A DNA stretch of 50,865 bases from Clostridia bacterium (GTDB taxonomy: Bacteria > Bacillota > Clostridia > Oscillospirales > Acutalibacteraceae): contig JAFYSP010000004.1 of the NCBI GenBank assembly GCA_017559305.1, forward strand, positions 1 to 50,865, written 5' to 3'. The position numbers were made by a program, and so were the translations under genes. Within the stretch, counting starts at the first letter, position 1, and the number at the start of each line of letters is the position of its first letter. A model generated the notes under the pieces. It worked only from the letters and a program-made list of their open reading frames with translations, was not told the origin of the DNA and did not search any database. Positions 25,911 to 36,070 of the stretch are shown here, one piece after another.

Positions 25911-26165
25911 ATGGAAAGAAACCTTCGTAAAACAAGAGTGGGTAAGGTTGTAAGCGACAAGATGGACAAGACAATTGTTCTCGCAATCGAGGACAACGTA
26001 AAGCACCCACTTTACAAGAAGATTATTAAGAACACTGTTAAGATCAAAGCCCATGATGAAAACAACGAGTGCCACGTAGGTGACCGCGTTCTCGTAATGG
26101 AGACCCGTCCCCTTTCTAAAGATAAGAGATGGCGCGTAGTTGAGATCATCGAAAAGGCGAAGTAA
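25911..26165 (+). CDS. rpsQ: 30S ribosomal protein S17
   Basis: S17 binds 16S rRNA early in assembly at the 5' domain. The 84 residues form an OB fold: [20 protein letters not shown], then [19 protein letters not shown], and the end [19 protein letters not shown]. Start supported by an AAGGAGG site. Confidence 0.97.
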   Translation: MERNLRKTRVGKVVSDKMDKTIVLAIEDNVKHPLYKKIIKNTVKIKAHDENNECHVGDRVLVMETRPLSKDKRWRVVEIIEKAK

Positions 26166-26182
26166 GCAAGGAGGAAAAGACT

Positions 26183-26551
26183 GTGATACAACAACAGACT
26201 TACCTTAAGGTAGCTGACAACACCGGTGCAAAAGAACTTATGTGCATCCGCGTGCTCGGCGGCTCCGGTAGAAGGTACGCTAATATCGGCGATGTAGTAG
26301 TTGCATCTGTCAAAAAGGCAGCTCCCGGCGGCACTGTTAAAAAGGGTGACGTTGTAAAGGCTGTCGTAGTCCGCTCCTGCAAAGGCGTACGCCGTGACGA
26401 TGGTACCTACATCCGCTTTGATGAAAACGCAGCTGTTATCATCAAGGAAGACAAAAACCCCAAGGGAACCCGTATTTTCGGACCCGTTGCTCGTGAGCTC
26501 CGTGAGAAAGATTTCACAAAGATCCTTTCTCTTGCTCCTGAAGTTCTTTAA
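26183..26551 (+). CDS. rplN: 50S ribosomal protein L14
   Basis: L14 lies at the subunit interface and is the target of the silencing factor RsfS. The 122 residues open with [20 protein letters not shown] and contain [19 protein letters not shown] and [20 protein letters not shown]; this matches the family length exactly. The start codon is GTG, preceded by AAGGAGG. It is the first gene of the spc section, with no internal promoter that I can see. Confidence 0.97.
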   Translation: MIQQQTYLKVADNTGAKELMCIRVLGGSGRRYANIGDVVVASVKKAAPGGTVKKGDVVKAVVVRSCKGVRRDDGTYIRFDENAAVIIKEDKNPKGTRIFGPVARELREKDFTKILSLAPEVL

Positions 26552-26566
26552 TAGGAGGATTGGAAC

Positions 26567-26890
26567 ATGAGTATGAAGATTAAAACCGGCGATACCGTTA
26601 TGGTTATGACCGGAGACAAAAATGGTAGCCGTGGCAAGACTGGTAAGGTTCTCGCTGTTAGCCCTAAAGAGAGAAAGGTTATCGTTGAAGGCCTCAACAT
26701 GGTTTCTAAGCATATGAAACCCAAGAAGGCTGGCGATCCTTCCGGCATCGTTCAGGCTGAAAGCGCTATCTACGCTTGCAAGGTTCAGCTCGTTTGCCCT
26801 AACTGCAAACAGCCCACCCGTGTTGGCTACACCGTTAACGAAAACGGAACAAAAGAACGTATTTGCAGAAAATGCAAAAAGACAATATAA
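26567..26890 (+). CDS. rplX: 50S ribosomal protein L24
   Basis: L24 is an early 50S assembly initiator. The 107 residues carry the KOW motif (KIKTGDTVMVMTGDKNGSRG at 3-22), NMVSKHMKPKKAGDPSGIVQ, and a C-terminal C-x2-C ... C-x2-C pair (CPNCKQPTRV, ICRKCKK) suggesting bound zinc, as in many Firmicutes L24 proteins. Confidence 0.96.
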   Translation: MSMKIKTGDTVMVMTGDKNGSRGKTGKVLAVSPKERKVIVEGLNMVSKHMKPKKAGDPSGIVQAESAIYACKVQLVCPNCKQPTRVGYTVNENGTKERICRKCKKTI

Positions 26891-26910
26891 GTTTAAGGAG
26901 GACATGACAA

Positions 26911-27450
26911 ATGGCAAGGTTGAAAGACGAATACATGAAGAACGTCGCTCCCGCGCTGATGAACAAGTTTGGTTATAAGAGCGTCATGCAGATCCCTAAA
27001 CTTGAGAAAATAGTCATCAACGTAGGTTGTGGCGAAGCAAAGGATAACTCAAAGGTTATCGATGCTATCAGCTCCGATCTTATGAAGATCACCGGTCAGA
27101 AGCCGGTTGCTTGTAAAGCAAGAAAATCTGTTGCTAACTTCAAAATCCGTGAGGGCATGAACATCGGCGTTAAGGTAACACTTCGCGGCGAGAAAATGTA
27201 CGAGTTTGTTGACAGATTCTTCAATATGGCACTTCCCCGAGTAAGAGACTTCCGTGGAATTAACCCCAACTCTTTCGACGGTCGCGGTAACTATGCTTGC
27301 GGCGTTAAAGAGCAGCTTATATTCCCCGAAATCGATTACGATAAAATCGACAAGGTACGTGGTATGGATCTTATCTTTGTCACTACCGCAAAAACAGACG
27401 AAGAGGCCAAAGAGCTCTTAACTCTTATGGGCGCTCCGTTTGAGAAGTAA
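26911..27450 (+). CDS. rplE: 50S ribosomal protein L5
   Basis: L5 binds 5S rRNA and contacts the P-site tRNA and S13. The 179 residues include [40 protein letters not shown], the RNA-binding loop [19 protein letters not shown] and the tail [20 protein letters not shown]. Length as in the family. The ATG follows AAGGAGG. Confidence 0.97.
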   Translation: MARLKDEYMKNVAPALMNKFGYKSVMQIPKLEKIVINVGCGEAKDNSKVIDAISSDLMKITGQKPVACKARKSVANFKIREGMNIGVKVTLRGEKMYEFVDRFFNMALPRVRDFRGINPNSFDGRGNYACGVKEQLIFPEIDYDKIDKVRGMDLIFVTTAKTDEEAKELLTLMGAPFEK

Positions 27451-27462
27451 GGAGATGGGACT

Positions 27463-27648
27463 ATGGCTAAAACATCAATGAAAGTAAAGCAGGCTCTTCC
27501 TGCTAAGTTTTCTACCAGACAGTATAATAGATGCAAGATCTGCGGAAGGCCTCATGCTTATCTCCGTAAGTACGGTATTTGCCGTATTTGTTTCAGGGAA
27601 CTCGCTTACAAGGGCGAAATTCCCGGCGTCAAGAAAGCCAGCTGGTAA
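27463..27648 (+). CDS. rpsZ: 30S ribosomal protein S14, zinc-binding type Z
   Basis: The short (61-residue) zinc form of S14, found in Gram-positive bacteria, in the 30S head. Two C-x2-C pairs are present: [10 protein letters not shown] near 24-33 and [12 protein letters not shown] near 40-51. Starts with AKTSMKVKQ. It lies between L5 and S8, the standard position. Confidence 0.96.
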   Translation: MAKTSMKVKQALPAKFSTRQYNRCKICGRPHAYLRKYGICRICFRELAYKGEIPGVKKASW

Positions 27649-27666
27649 TAGAAGGAGGTTTACGGT

Positions 27667-28065
27667 ATGCAAATCACCGATACAATCGCCGATATGCTTA
27701 CAAGAATCCGTAACGCTAGCTCGGCAAAACACGATTCGGTAGATATTCCCGCATCAAACGTTAAGAAAGCAATCGCACAGATTCTTCTCGATGAGGGATA
27801 CATTAACAATTTCACTGTTGTCGAAGACGGCAAACAGGGAATGATCAAAGTCGTACTTAAGTACGGCGCAAATAAGGCTTCCGCTATCTCTGGTATTCGC
27901 AGAGTATCGAAGCCCGGTCTTAGAATTTACAGCAACGTTGAAGATATGCCCAAGGTTATGAAAGGCCTCGGAATCGCTATCATCTCAACATCAAAGGGCA
28001 TTATGACCGACAAAGAAGCAAGAAAAGCTAATGTTGGCGGCGAAGTGCTCGCATACATCTGGTAA
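27667..28065 (+). CDS. rpsH: 30S ribosomal protein S8
   Basis: S8 binds the central domain of 16S rRNA and in E. coli represses the spc operon. The 132 residues show [20 protein letters not shown], the linker [20 protein letters not shown] and the RNA-binding signature [20 protein letters not shown]. Start follows GAAGGAGG. Confidence 0.97.
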   Translation: MQITDTIADMLTRIRNASSAKHDSVDIPASNVKKAIAQILLDEGYINNFTVVEDGKQGMIKVVLKYGANKASAISGIRRVSKPGLRIYSNVEDMPKVMKGLGIAIISTSKGIMTDKEARKANVGGEVLAYIW

Positions 28066-28079
28066 GGAGGAAACAGGAA

Positions 28080-28628
28080 ATGTCAAGAATTGGTAAACAG
28101 CCTGTCGTCATTCCTGCCGGTGTAGAAGTTACTGTTGATGGTTCAAAGGTTACAGTTAAGGGCCCCAAGGGCACACTTACCAACACATTTAATAGTGACA
28201 TCTCTATCAAGGTAGAGGGCAACGAAGTTATCGTTACCCGTCCTTCCGACGACAAGGATCACCGTGCTCTCCACGGACTTACCCGTACTCTCGTTAACAA
28301 CATGGTTGTTGGTGTAACCACCGGCTATGAAAAGAAACTCGAGGTTCTCGGTGTTGGTTACCGTGTACAGAAGCAGGGAAGCAACCTCGTTATGAACCTT
28401 GGTTATTCACACCAGGTTATCATTCCTGAGGAAGATGGAATCACAATCGAAGTTCCGGGCCCCAACGAAATCATCGTTAAGGGTGCGGATAAGCAGCAGG
28501 TCGGCCAAATGGCAGCGGTTATCCGCTCTAAACGTCCTCCTGAGCCGTACAAGGGCAAGGGTATCAGATACTCTGGCGAATATGTACGTCGCAAAGAAGG
28601 TAAAGCCGGCAAGGGCGCCAAGAAATAA
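28080..28628 (+). CDS. rplF: 50S ribosomal protein L6
   Basis: L6 lies at the factor-binding site of the 50S subunit. The 182 residues form two similar domains: [20 protein letters not shown] at the start, and the second with the signature [20 protein letters not shown] followed by [15 protein letters not shown]. The tail is Lys-rich. Standard length and position. Confidence 0.97.
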   Translation: MSRIGKQPVVIPAGVEVTVDGSKVTVKGPKGTLTNTFNSDISIKVEGNEVIVTRPSDDKDHRALHGLTRTLVNNMVVGVTTGYEKKLEVLGVGYRVQKQGSNLVMNLGYSHQVIIPEEDGITIEVPGPNEIIVKGADKQQVGQMAAVIRSKRPPEPYKGKGIRYSGEYVRRKEGKAGKGAKK

Positions 28629-28646
28629 AGAAGGAGTGTATGAAAA

Positions 28647-29006
28647 ATGGTTAATAAACCTGATAGTAACAAAGCACGTCTTAAGAGACATGCTCGTGTT
28701 CGTGGTAAAATCAGCGGTACAGCTGAATGTCCGCGTCTTAATGTGTTCCGCTCCAACAGCAACATCAGCGCCCAGCTTATTGATGACGTAAAGGGTGTAA
28801 CTCTCGTAGCAGCAAGTTCAGTCGAAAAGGATTTCGGCAAAACTTCAGGTAACTGCGAAGAGGCCCGCAAAGTTGGACAGTTAGTTGCTAAACGCGCTCT
28901 CGAGAAGGGCATTGAGGCTTGCGTATTTGACCGCGGCGGATATGTCTATCACGGCCGCGTTAAAGAGCTGGCCGAAGGTGCCCGTGAGGGCGGCCTCAAA
29001 TTCTAA
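28647..29006 (+). CDS. rplR: 50S ribosomal protein L18
   Basis: L18 binds 5S rRNA with L5. The 119 residues have the basic start [34 protein letters not shown] and the end [20 protein letters not shown] with GGLKF. The ATG follows AAGGAGTG. Confidence 0.97.
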   Translation: MVNKPDSNKARLKRHARVRGKISGTAECPRLNVFRSNSNISAQLIDDVKGVTLVAASSVEKDFGKTSGNCEEARKVGQLVAKRALEKGIEACVFDRGGYVYHGRVKELAEGAREGGLKF

Positions 29007-29022
29007 GAAGGAGGAATTAACT

Positions 29023-29526
29023 TTGGCTACTAATATTGACGCATCAGTACTTGACCTTAAGGAAAAGGTCGTTGCAATAAACCGTGTATCCAAGACCGTT
29101 AAGGGCGGACGTATTATGAAATTCTCCGCACTCGTAGTTGTCGGTGACGGCAATGGAATCATTGGATACGGAATGGGTAAGGCCGGCGAAGTTCCGGATG
29201 CTATCCGCAAGGGTATCGAGGATGCCAAGAAAAATCTTATCAAGGTTTCTCTTAAAGGCACAACTATTCCTCACGAGATTATTGGTAACTTTGGCGCAGG
29301 CAGCGTTCTTCTTAAGCCTGCTGCTCCTGGTACCGGTGTTATCGCTGGCGGCGCAGTCCGTGCAGTTCTCGAAACCGTAGGAATCAAGGATATCCGTACA
29401 AAGTCCCTGCGTTCAAACAACCCCAGCAACGTTGTAAGAGCAACAGTTGCAGGTCTTGCTGCCCTTCGCACAGCTGAAGAAGTTGCTGCTGTAAGAGGCA
29501 AGAGCGCAAAAGAAATCTTAGGTTAA
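29023..29526 (+). CDS. rpsE: 30S ribosomal protein S5
   Basis: S5 helps decoding accuracy and the mRNA-entry helicase. The 167 residues contain [40 protein letters not shown] and [19 protein letters not shown]. The start is TTG at 29023, eight bases after an AAGGAGG site; the open frame reaches back to 28885, but that part overlaps rplR in another frame. The TTG start may lower its expression relative to neighbours. Confidence 0.95.
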   Translation: MATNIDASVLDLKEKVVAINRVSKTVKGGRIMKFSALVVVGDGNGIIGYGMGKAGEVPDAIRKGIEDAKKNLIKVSLKGTTIPHEIIGNFGAGSVLLKPAAPGTGVIAGGAVRAVLETVGIKDIRTKSLRSNNPSNVVRATVAGLAALRTAEEVAAVRGKSAKEILG

Positions 29527-29540
29527 GGAGGAACGGTAAA

Positions 29541-29738
29541 ATGGCAAAGAAAGCAGCTCAGGCTACCGTAACCGTAAAACTCGTTAAGAGCACAATCGGT
29601 TGCAAAGCAGATCAGATTGCTACTGTTAAGTCTTTGGGTCTTAAGAAACTCGGTGACGTTACCGTTCAGCCGGACAACGCTCAGACACAGGGCAAGATTA
29701 AGAAAATTATCCACCTCGTCGAGGTAACCAAGGCGTAA
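29541..29738 (+). CDS. rpmD: 50S ribosomal protein L30
   Basis: A small 50S protein absent from some bacteria. The 65 residues show VTVKLVKSTIGCKADQIATV, KSLGLKKLGDVTVQPDNAQT and the C-terminal helix IKKIIHLVEVTKA. A seven-residue N-terminal stretch of Ala/Lys/Gln precedes the core. AAGGAGG site upstream. Confidence 0.96.
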   Translation: MAKKAAQATVTVKLVKSTIGCKADQIATVKSLGLKKLGDVTVQPDNAQTQGKIKKIIHLVEVTKA

Positions 29739-29759
29739 AACAACAAGGAGGTGCGAACA

Positions 29760-30200
29760 ATGAAAATTCATGAACTTTCTCCCGCACCGGGTTCCGTTAA
29801 GGACGTAAAGCGTGTAGGTAGAGGCCACGGCTCAGGCAATGGCAAAACCGCAGGTAAGGGTCACAAAGGTCAGCACGCACGTGCAGGCCGCGGAATTCGT
29901 CCCGGTTTTGAAGGCGGTCAGATGCCCCTTCAGAGAAGACTCCCCAAAAGAGGCTTCAACAACATTTTTGCTACAGAGTATGCAGTAATCAACGTTGCTT
30001 CTCTCAATGCATTTGAGAATGGTGATGTTGTAGATGCAGCAGCACTTTTGGCAAAAGGTATCATTAAGAAAGAACTTGATGGTGTTAAGGTTCTCGCAAA
30101 CGGAACCCTCACCAAAAAGCTTACAGTTAAGGTAGCTGCCGTTTCGGCATCTGCAAAAGCCAAAATCGAGGCTGCAGGCGGATCGGTGGAGGTGAACTGA
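29760..30200 (+). CDS. rplO: 50S ribosomal protein L15
   Basis: L15 is a late assembly protein of the 50S subunit. The 146 residues start [20 protein letters not shown] with the long basic glycine-rich arm [19 protein letters not shown], then the folded part. I use the ATG at 29760 with an AAGGAGGTG site; an in-frame GTG nine bases earlier lies within that site. The gene ends in TGA, two bases before the secY ATG. Confidence 0.96.
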   Translation: MKIHELSPAPGSVKDVKRVGRGHGSGNGKTAGKGHKGQHARAGRGIRPGFEGGQMPLQRRLPKRGFNNIFATEYAVINVASLNAFENGDVVDAAALLAKGIIKKELDGVKVLANGTLTKKLTVKVAAVSASAKAKIEAAGGSVEVN

Positions 30201-30201
30201 T

Positions 30202-31482
30202 ATGTTTGAAACACTTAGAAATGCTTGGAAGGTAGTAGATCTTCGTAAAAAGATTCTTTTCACTCTCTTCATCGTCGTAGTGTTCCGTATCGGTTCAGTA
30301 ATACCCGTACCTTTTATTGACGCTCATGCGCTTCACGCAAGCACATCTGCTGTTAATGAATTTCTTAACATTCTTTCAACTCTCGGCGGCGGTGCTTTGA
30401 CATACGGTACAATTTTTGCACTCGGTGTCACACCCTACATCAACAGCTCAATTATTATGCAGCTCCTCGGTGTAGCAATCCCCGCTCTTGAGCGCCTTTC
30501 CAAAGAAGGCGAAGAGGGAAGAAAGAAGATTGCTAAGTATACAAGAATAGCAACCGTTGCGCTCGCTATTCTTCAGGGTACCGGCTATTTCTTCTACCTC
30601 AAAAACAGCAATTTCCTTACCGTAAAAGGCACAGGAATGTCAATCTTCGCAGGATTTGTAATCATTGCATGTCTTGCAGCAGGTTCAGCACTTGTTATGT
30701 GGCTCGGTGAACAGATCGATGCAAACGGTATCGGCAACGGTATCTCAATGCTCCTCTTCACCGGTATTATAGCTCAGGCACCTACTGCTGCAACCAACCT
30801 TTACCTCAACTACTGGGAAACAGGCAGATACGGTGTGTTCATCGCTATCGTTGCTGCATTCTTGCTCGTTATCGCATTCATCGTTTGGATGACCGATGCA
30901 GAGCGTAGAATTCCCGTTCAGTACGCAAAGAAGGTTGTCGGACGTAAGATGTACGGTGGTCAAAGCACCCATATTCCGATCAAGGTTAATATGTCAGGTG
31001 TTATGCCTATCATCTTCGCTTCTTCAATCCTCATGGTTCCCACAATGGTTCTTTCCTTTATGGGCAACCACACAGAGAGCTTCTGGTATAAGTTGCTTTC
31101 CATGTTCTCAACTCAGGGTGTCTTCTATGCATTGATCTACTTTGCAATGATCATCGCATTTGCTTACTTCTACGTAACAATTCAGTACAACCCCGTTGAA
31201 ATGGCAAACAACCTCCGTCAGAACAGCGGTGCAATCCCCGGCATTCGTCCAGGAACACCTACATCTGACTTCATTCAGAAGATTCTTTCAAGAGTAACCC
31301 TTCTCGGCGCACTTTTCTTGAGTGTAATTGCTGTTCTTCCTATTTTGGTAAGTATTGCTGCAAATATCAACATCTCACTTGGCGGTACATCTATACTCAT
31401 TCTTGTAGGTGTTGCACTCGAAACTGTTAAGAATCTTGAGTCCCAGATGCTTATGCGTCACTATAAGGGATTCCTTGAATAA
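30202..31482 (+). CDS. secY: Protein translocase subunit SecY
   Basis: The channel subunit of the Sec translocon. The 426 residues contain ten membrane helices, with the plug region after helix 1, FALGVTPYINSSIIMQLL, and the cytoplasmic loop with RRIPVQYAKKVVGRKMYGGQ (contact with ribosome and SecA). The start overlaps closely with rplO (one base between). It begins the adk-map-infA part of the operon. Confidence 0.97.
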   Translation: MFETLRNAWKVVDLRKKILFTLFIVVVFRIGSVIPVPFIDAHALHASTSAVNEFLNILSTLGGGALTYGTIFALGVTPYINSSIIMQLLGVAIPALERLSKEGEEGRKKIAKYTRIATVALAILQGTGYFFYLKNSNFLTVKGTGMSIFAGFVIIACLAAGSALVMWLGEQIDANGIGNGISMLLFTGIIAQAPTAATNLYLNYWETGRYGVFIAIVAAFLLVIAFIVWMTDAERRIPVQYAKKVVGRKMYGGQSTHIPIKVNMSGVMPIIFASSILMVPTMVLSFMGNHTESFWYKLLSMFSTQGVFYALIYFAMIIAFAYFYVTIQYNPVEMANNLRQNSGAIPGIRPGTPTSDFIQKILSRVTLLGALFLSVIAVLPILVSIAANINISLGGTSILILVGVALETVKNLESQMLMRHYKGFLE

Positions 31483-31494
31483 GGAGACTCCGTT

Positions 31495-32127
31495 ATGAAA
31501 CTTATACTTTTAGGAGCCCCCGGTGCCGGTAAAGGCACACAGGCAGAAAAAATCTGCGAAAAGCTTTCAATTCCTACCATCTCTACCGGTAACATCATTC
31601 GTGAAGCAATGAAGACCGGTACAGAGATGGGCAAGAAAGCTAAAGAGTACGTAGAAGCAGGTAAACTCGTTCCTGATGAAGTCGTTATCGGCATCATCAA
31701 AGAGCGCCTTGCTGAGAATGACTGTGCAAACGGTTTCATTCTTGACGGTTTTCCGAGAACCATTCCTCAGGCAGAAGCGCTTGACGCAATGAACTTCGGA
31801 ATCGATTGCGTACTTTCCATCGAAGTACCCGATGAGAAGATTGTAACCCGTATGAGCGGCAGACGTGTCTGCATCACATGCGGCGCAAGCTATCACACCG
31901 AGTATAAGAAACCCACCAAAGAGGGCGTTTGTGATCAGTGCGGTGCAGAACTCGTTCTCAGAAAAGACGATGCTCCCGAAACTGTACTCGAGCGTTTGAA
32001 CATTTATCATGATCAGACCGAGCCCTTAAAAGGTTATTACGAAAAAAGCGGCAAGTTAAAAACTGTTGAAGGACAGGAAGAGGTTGCTGATACAACCGCT
32101 CTTGTATTTGCTGCTTTGGGAATTTAA
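31495..32127 (+). CDS. adk: Adenylate kinase (zinc lid form)
   Basis: It interconverts AMP+ATP and 2 ADP. The 210 residues show the P-loop GAPGAGKGTQAEKI at 7-20, the AMP site DGFPRTIPQAEAL, and a lid with four cysteines (CITCGASYH ... CDQCG), the zinc-binding form of Gram-positive enzymes. Start follows AAGGAGAC. Usual place after secY. Confidence 0.97.
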   Translation: MKLILLGAPGAGKGTQAEKICEKLSIPTISTGNIIREAMKTGTEMGKKAKEYVEAGKLVPDEVVIGIIKERLAENDCANGFILDGFPRTIPQAEALDAMNFGIDCVLSIEVPDEKIVTRMSGRRVCITCGASYHTEYKKPTKEGVCDQCGAELVLRKDDAPETVLERLNIYHDQTEPLKGYYEKSGKLKTVEGQEEVADTTALVFAALGI

Positions 32128-32130
32128 GAA

Positions 32131-32880
32131 ATGATAGTGCTTAAAACAGCCCGTGAACTCGGGATTATGAAACAAGCATGCGTTATTTCTGCTAAAGCCC
32201 TTAAACTGATAGGAGAGGCGATTGAGCCGGGTGTTACCACTGCAGAGTTAGATAAACTCGCTGAAGACTTCATAAGAAGTCAGGGCGCAACCCCAAATTT
32301 CAAGGGTTACGCAGGTTATCCCGCCGCCTCTTGTATATCGGTTAATGATCAGGTGATTCACGGCATACCCTCGGCAAACCGTAAACTCAAAAGCGGCGAC
32401 ATCGTCAGTGTTGACCTTGGAGCGCTCTTTGAGGGCTATAACGGCGATAATGCTGCTACTTTTGCTTGCGGAGACGTTTCCGCAGAAGCAAAGCGGCTGA
32501 TAGACACGACCAGAGAAAGTCTTTACGAAGGCATAAAAATGGCACGTGCAGGCGGCAGAGTCGGCGATATTGGCGCGGCGGTCCAAAGTTATGTCGAGGC
32601 GCGGGGTTATTCGGTGGTCCGAGACTACGTCGGACACGGAATAGGCACGAGCCTTCACGAAGCACCAGAAATACCGAATTACGGTATATCCGGCAGAGGA
32701 ATTCGTCTCCTTCCGGGAATGACAATTGCTATTGAGCCAATGGTAAATGCCGGAGGCCACAAGGTAAAGGTCTTGCCAGACGGTTGGACAGTCCTCACTG
32801 CTGACGGTTCACTTTCAGCTCACTTCGAGCATACCGTCGTCATCACGGCTGACGGTCCCCAGATTATGACTAAAGCATAA
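32131..32880 (+). CDS. map: Methionine aminopeptidase type I
   Basis: It removes the N-terminal methionine from new proteins and needs two divalent metals. The 249 residues include SCISVNDQVIHGIP near the substrate pocket, the ligands in VDLGALFEGYNGDNA (two Asp), GHGIGTSLHEAPEIPNY (His), GMTIAIEPM (Glu) and the final Glu in AHFEHTVVI. Only three bases separate it from adk; no clear ribosome site except GGAATTTAAGA, suggesting coupling. Confidence 0.96.
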   Translation: MIVLKTARELGIMKQACVISAKALKLIGEAIEPGVTTAELDKLAEDFIRSQGATPNFKGYAGYPAASCISVNDQVIHGIPSANRKLKSGDIVSVDLGALFEGYNGDNAATFACGDVSAEAKRLIDTTRESLYEGIKMARAGGRVGDIGAAVQSYVEARGYSVVRDYVGHGIGTSLHEAPEIPNYGISGRGIRLLPGMTIAIEPMVNAGGHKVKVLPDGWTVLTADGSLSAHFEHTVVITADGPQIMTKA

Positions 32881-32893
32881 GGAGGGGAGTAAA

Positions 32894-33151
32894 GTGCCGA
32901 TAGTAAGAGGACAGATAGTCAGATCAAAGGCGGGAAAAGATAAGGAAAATTTCCTTGTTGTAACCGAAATTTGTGAAAAAGGAGTACTTGTGTGCGATGG
33001 TAAAGATCGTACTATAGAGCGTCCGAAACTCAAAAATCTTCGGCATATAGCCCCCACAAATAGTTATCTGACCGAAGAACAGCTGTCAACAAATAGATCT
33101 GTCAGACACGGATTAAGAGATTTTAACCAATCACTACAAGGAGATGAGTAA
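32894..33151 (+). CDS. KOW-domain RNA-binding protein (L14e-like)
   Basis: An 85-residue protein with an N-terminal KOW fold (VRGQIVRSKAGKDKENFLVV, residues 4-23; CDGKDRTIERPKLKNLRH) that resembles eukaryotic/archaeal L14e/L6e. Its position between map and infA is common in Clostridia, where its role is not known to me; RNA or ribosome binding is likely. The start is GTG with AGGAGGGGAG upstream. The C-terminal 30 residues are polar and less conserved in pattern. Confidence 0.85.
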   Translation: MPIVRGQIVRSKAGKDKENFLVVTEICEKGVLVCDGKDRTIERPKLKNLRHIAPTNSYLTEEQLSTNRSVRHGLRDFNQSLQGDE

Positions 33152-33154
33152 AAA

Positions 33155-33373
33155 ATGTCCAAAGAGGATATAATCGAACTGGAAGGCGTTGTTTTAGAAG
33201 CAATGCCGAATGCAATGTTTAAGGTCGAAATTCAGGGCGGACACCAAATTCTTGCTCATATTTCCGGCAAGCTCAGAATGAACTACATTCGAATCCTTCC
33301 CGGTGATAAGGTAACGGTTGAAATGTCACCCTATGACCTTACCAAAGGACGCATCACATGGCGTTCAAAATAG
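33155..33373 (+). CDS. infA: Translation initiation factor IF-1
   Basis: IF-1 blocks the A site during initiation and aids IF-2. The 72 residues are a single S1/OB fold: [60 protein letters not shown]. Exact family length. The gap to the upstream gene is three bases, with a GGAGATGAG site in its end. Confidence 0.97.
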   Translation: MSKEDIIELEGVVLEAMPNAMFKVEIQGGHQILAHISGKLRMNYIRILPGDKVTVEMSPYDLTKGRITWRSK

Positions 33374-33388
33374 AATTTTAGGAGGTAA

Positions 33389-33508
<120 letters not shown>

Positions 33509-33544
33509 TCCTGAACACATTTGAAATGAGAGGTGCATTGATAA

Positions 33545-33913
33545 ATGGCACGTATAGCCGGTGTAGACCTTCCCAACGATAAGAGAGTCGAAATTGGACT
33601 CACATATATCTTTGGTATCGGTCTTTCCACATCTAAAGAGGTCCTCGCAGCAACAGGTATCAACCCCGACACCCGCTGCAAAGATCTTACAGAGGACGAT
33701 ATTTCCAAACTGCGTGATTACATTGATAAGAACCTTCAGGTTGAAGGTGACCGCCGTCGTGCAGTCGCTTTTGACATTAAGCGTCTTATCGAAATCGGTA
33801 GCTACCGCGGAACCCGTCATCGCAAGGGACTTCCCGTAAGAGGACAGCGTTCCAAGACTAACGCACGCACCCGCAAAGGTCCCAAGAAGACCATTGCTAA
33901 CAAGAAGAAGTAA
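33545..33913 (+). CDS. rpsM: 30S ribosomal protein S13
   Basis: S13 forms intersubunit bridges from the 30S head and touches the P-site tRNA. The 122 residues start [20 protein letters not shown] and contain the helix-hairpin-helix [13 protein letters not shown] region ([19 protein letters not shown]) and the basic tail [28 protein letters not shown] site precedes the start. Confidence 0.97.
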   Translation: MARIAGVDLPNDKRVEIGLTYIFGIGLSTSKEVLAATGINPDTRCKDLTEDDISKLRDYIDKNLQVEGDRRRAVAFDIKRLIEIGSYRGTRHRKGLPVRGQRSKTNARTRKGPKKTIANKKK

Positions 33914-33931
33914 TTAGGGAGGAAGATTAAT

Positions 33932-34336
33932 ATGGCTACTAAGGGTACCACAAAGAAAACCACAGTACGCAGACGCCGCGAAAGAAAGAATATCGAGCGC
34001 GGTGCAGCTCATATCCAGTCAACCTTCAATAACACCATCGTCACCATCACTGACACTCAGGGCAACGCATTGTCATGGGCATCAGCAGGTGAGCTCGGCT
34101 TCCGTGGTTCTAGAAAGTCCACTCCTTTCGCAGCACAGAGCGCAGCAGAAACTGCAGCAAAGGCAGCAATGGAGCATGGTCTTAAGACCGTTGAAGTTTA
34201 CGTTAAGGGACCGGGTGCAGGCCGTGAAGCAGCAATCAGAGCTCTTCAGGGCGCAGGCCTCGAGGTCAGCATGATCAAGGATGTTACTCCTATCCCCCAC
34301 AACGGATGCCGTCCTCCCAAGAGAAGACGTGTGTAA
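33932..34336 (+). CDS. rpsK: 30S ribosomal protein S11
   Basis: S11 forms part of the platform near the mRNA exit. The 134 residues have a basic tail ([17 protein letters not shown]), then [38 protein letters not shown], and the end [18 protein letters not shown]. Full length. GGGAGGA site upstream. Confidence 0.97.
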   Translation: MATKGTTKKTTVRRRRERKNIERGAAHIQSTFNNTIVTITDTQGNALSWASAGELGFRGSRKSTPFAAQSAAETAAKAAMEHGLKTVEVYVKGPGAGREAAIRALQGAGLEVSMIKDVTPIPHNGCRPPKRRRV

Positions 34337-34355
34337 TAATTTGGAGGTGTAAGAT

Positions 34356-34982
34356 ATGGCTAGATATACAGGTCCGGTATGCAGACTTTGCCGCCGTGAA
34401 GGACAGAAATTGTTCCTTAAAGGTGAGCGCTGCTATTCCGATAAATGCTCATTAAATATCAGAGCATATGCTCCTGGCCAGCACGGTCAGGGCCGCAAAA
34501 AGACTTCTGAGTACGGACTCCAGCTCCGTGCAAAGCAGAGAGCCAGAAGATTCTACGGTGTAAACGAAGTTCAGTTTGCTCACTACTTCGAAGAAGCAGA
34601 GCGTAAACAGGGCGTTACCGGTGAAAACCTTCTCCGTATTCTCGAATCAAGACTCGACAATGTTGTTTACAGAATGGGATTTGCAAATTCCCGTGCCGAA
34701 GCAAGACAGCTCATCGGCCACGGCCATTTTGAAGTAAACGGCTCAAGAGTTGACATCGCATCTTACCTTCTCCGCGCAGGTGACGTAGTAGCCCTGTGTG
34801 AGAAGAGCCGCGGAAACGACAAGATGAAGGCAGTTGTTGAGGCGAATTCAGCCCGCCCGATTCCCGAGTGGATCGATTGCAACCGCGAAACCTTTGAAGC
34901 AAAGGTTGTAGCACTTCCTAACCGCGACCAGATTGATGCTCCTGTTGAAGAGCAACTCATCGTTGAGTACTACTCTAAATAA
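34356..34982 (+). CDS. rpsD: 30S ribosomal protein S4
   Basis: S4 starts 30S assembly and in many bacteria represses the alpha operon. The 208 residues begin [20 protein letters not shown] with a zinc-like C-x2-C ... C pattern (also [11 protein letters not shown]) and contain an S4 RNA-binding domain ([20 protein letters not shown] at about 95-114). A 115-base gap with hairpins follows before rpoA. Confidence 0.97.
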   Translation: MARYTGPVCRLCRREGQKLFLKGERCYSDKCSLNIRAYAPGQHGQGRKKTSEYGLQLRAKQRARRFYGVNEVQFAHYFEEAERKQGVTGENLLRILESRLDNVVYRMGFANSRAEARQLIGHGHFEVNGSRVDIASYLLRAGDVVALCEKSRGNDKMKAVVEANSARPIPEWIDCNRETFEAKVVALPNRDQIDAPVEEQLIVEYYSK

Positions 34983-35001
34983 TTAAGAGTATCCATAAGA
35001 A

Positions 35002-35028
35002 GTTGGAAAAGGTTATTCCTTTTCCAAC
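35002..35028 (+). other. Hairpin in the rpsD-rpoA gap
   Basis: GTTGGAAAAGG and CCTTTTCCAAC form a perfect eleven-base stem over TTATT, followed by a second weaker structure (CGGA/TCCG and a GTCCGC repeat, about 35035-35062). No T-run, so not a classic terminator. It may adjust rpoA expression or be a processing site. Confidence 0.6.
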
Positions 35029-35097
35029 GTTCCAACGGATAAGTCCGCAGTACGTCCGCTGGATAAAAATTTATTATTGCGGAGAAATGGAGCTTTT

Positions 35098-36045
35098 ATG
35101 ATCGAAATTGAAAAGCCCAGAATTGAAGTACTGGATGCAACACCCGATGGCACATACGGCAAATTCCTTTTAGGACCTTTAGAGACAGGTTATGGAATTA
35201 CTATAGGCAATAGCCTTCGTAGAGTTCTTCTTTCCTCTCTTCCCGGTGTTGCCGTAACTTCTGTTAAGATTGATGGCGTTCAGCATGAATTCTCAACCAT
35301 TCCTCACGTAAAAGAGGATGTCACAGAGATTATTCTTAACATCAAGAGCTTGACAGCAAAGATTCACAGTGCCGACGTTAAGAAAATTTATATTGACGAG
35401 GAAGGCCCCTGTGTAGTAACCGGTGCATCTATCAAGGCAGATAGCGAAGTCGAGATTCTTAATCCCGATCTTCATATTGCTACTGTTGATGCAGGCGGAA
35501 GACTCACAATGGAGCTTACCATCAGCCACGGCCGCGGATACGTTTCCGCAGAGCGCAATAAGGAAAATATCGAAGAAATCGGTGTAATCCCCGTTGACTC
35601 GATATACACTCCCGTTATCAAGGCTAACTATGTAAATGAGAAGACTCGTGTAGGTCAGAAGATCGACCACGATAGCCTCACCATCGAAGTTTGGACTAAC
35701 GGTACAATCAGCGCAAAAGAGGCAGTTTCCTTGTCTGCCAAGATCCTCACTGAGCATCTCAACCTCTTTGCTGACCTTTCTGAAGAAGAATACAGCAGAG
35801 ATATTATGGTTGAATCCAGCACCGACGAAAACGGTAAGGTGCTTGAGATGGTCATTGAAGAACTTGATCTCTCTGTACGTAGCTTCAACTGTTTGAAGCG
35901 CGCAAGCATCTATACTGTCGAGGACCTTATCAACAAGACCGAAGAGGACATGATGAAGGTAAGGAACTTGGGTAGAAAGTCACTTGAAGAAGTAATCGCT
36001 AAGCTCGATTCGCTCGGCCTTACTCTCAAGAAAGAAGAAGAATAA
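35098..36045 (+). CDS. rpoA: DNA-directed RNA polymerase alpha subunit
   Basis: Alpha dimerises to start RNA polymerase assembly, and its C-terminal domain binds UP elements and activators. The 315 residues start [20 protein letters not shown] and contain the dimer region [20 protein letters not shown], then, after a linker near 230-245, the alpha-CTD with [20 protein letters not shown] and [20 protein letters not shown]. The ATG at 35098 has a TGGAGC site five bases upstream; an in-frame TTG at 35077 has none. Confidence 0.97.
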   Translation: MIEIEKPRIEVLDATPDGTYGKFLLGPLETGYGITIGNSLRRVLLSSLPGVAVTSVKIDGVQHEFSTIPHVKEDVTEIILNIKSLTAKIHSADVKKIYIDEEGPCVVTGASIKADSEVEILNPDLHIATVDAGGRLTMELTISHGRGYVSAERNKENIEEIGVIPVDSIYTPVIKANYVNEKTRVGQKIDHDSLTIEVWTNGTISAKEAVSLSAKILTEHLNLFADLSEEEYSRDIMVESSTDENGKVLEMVIEELDLSVRSFNCLKRASIYTVEDLINKTEEDMMKVRNLGRKSLEEVIAKLDSLGLTLKKEEE

Positions 36046-36070
36046 TTAGTATTCAGAAGGAGTGAGTATA

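Noticed and set aside
26012..26917. Long antisense open frame over rpsQ-rplN-rplX
   Set aside because: It mirrors strongly conserved ribosomal genes and has no ribosome site; a codon-bias shadow.
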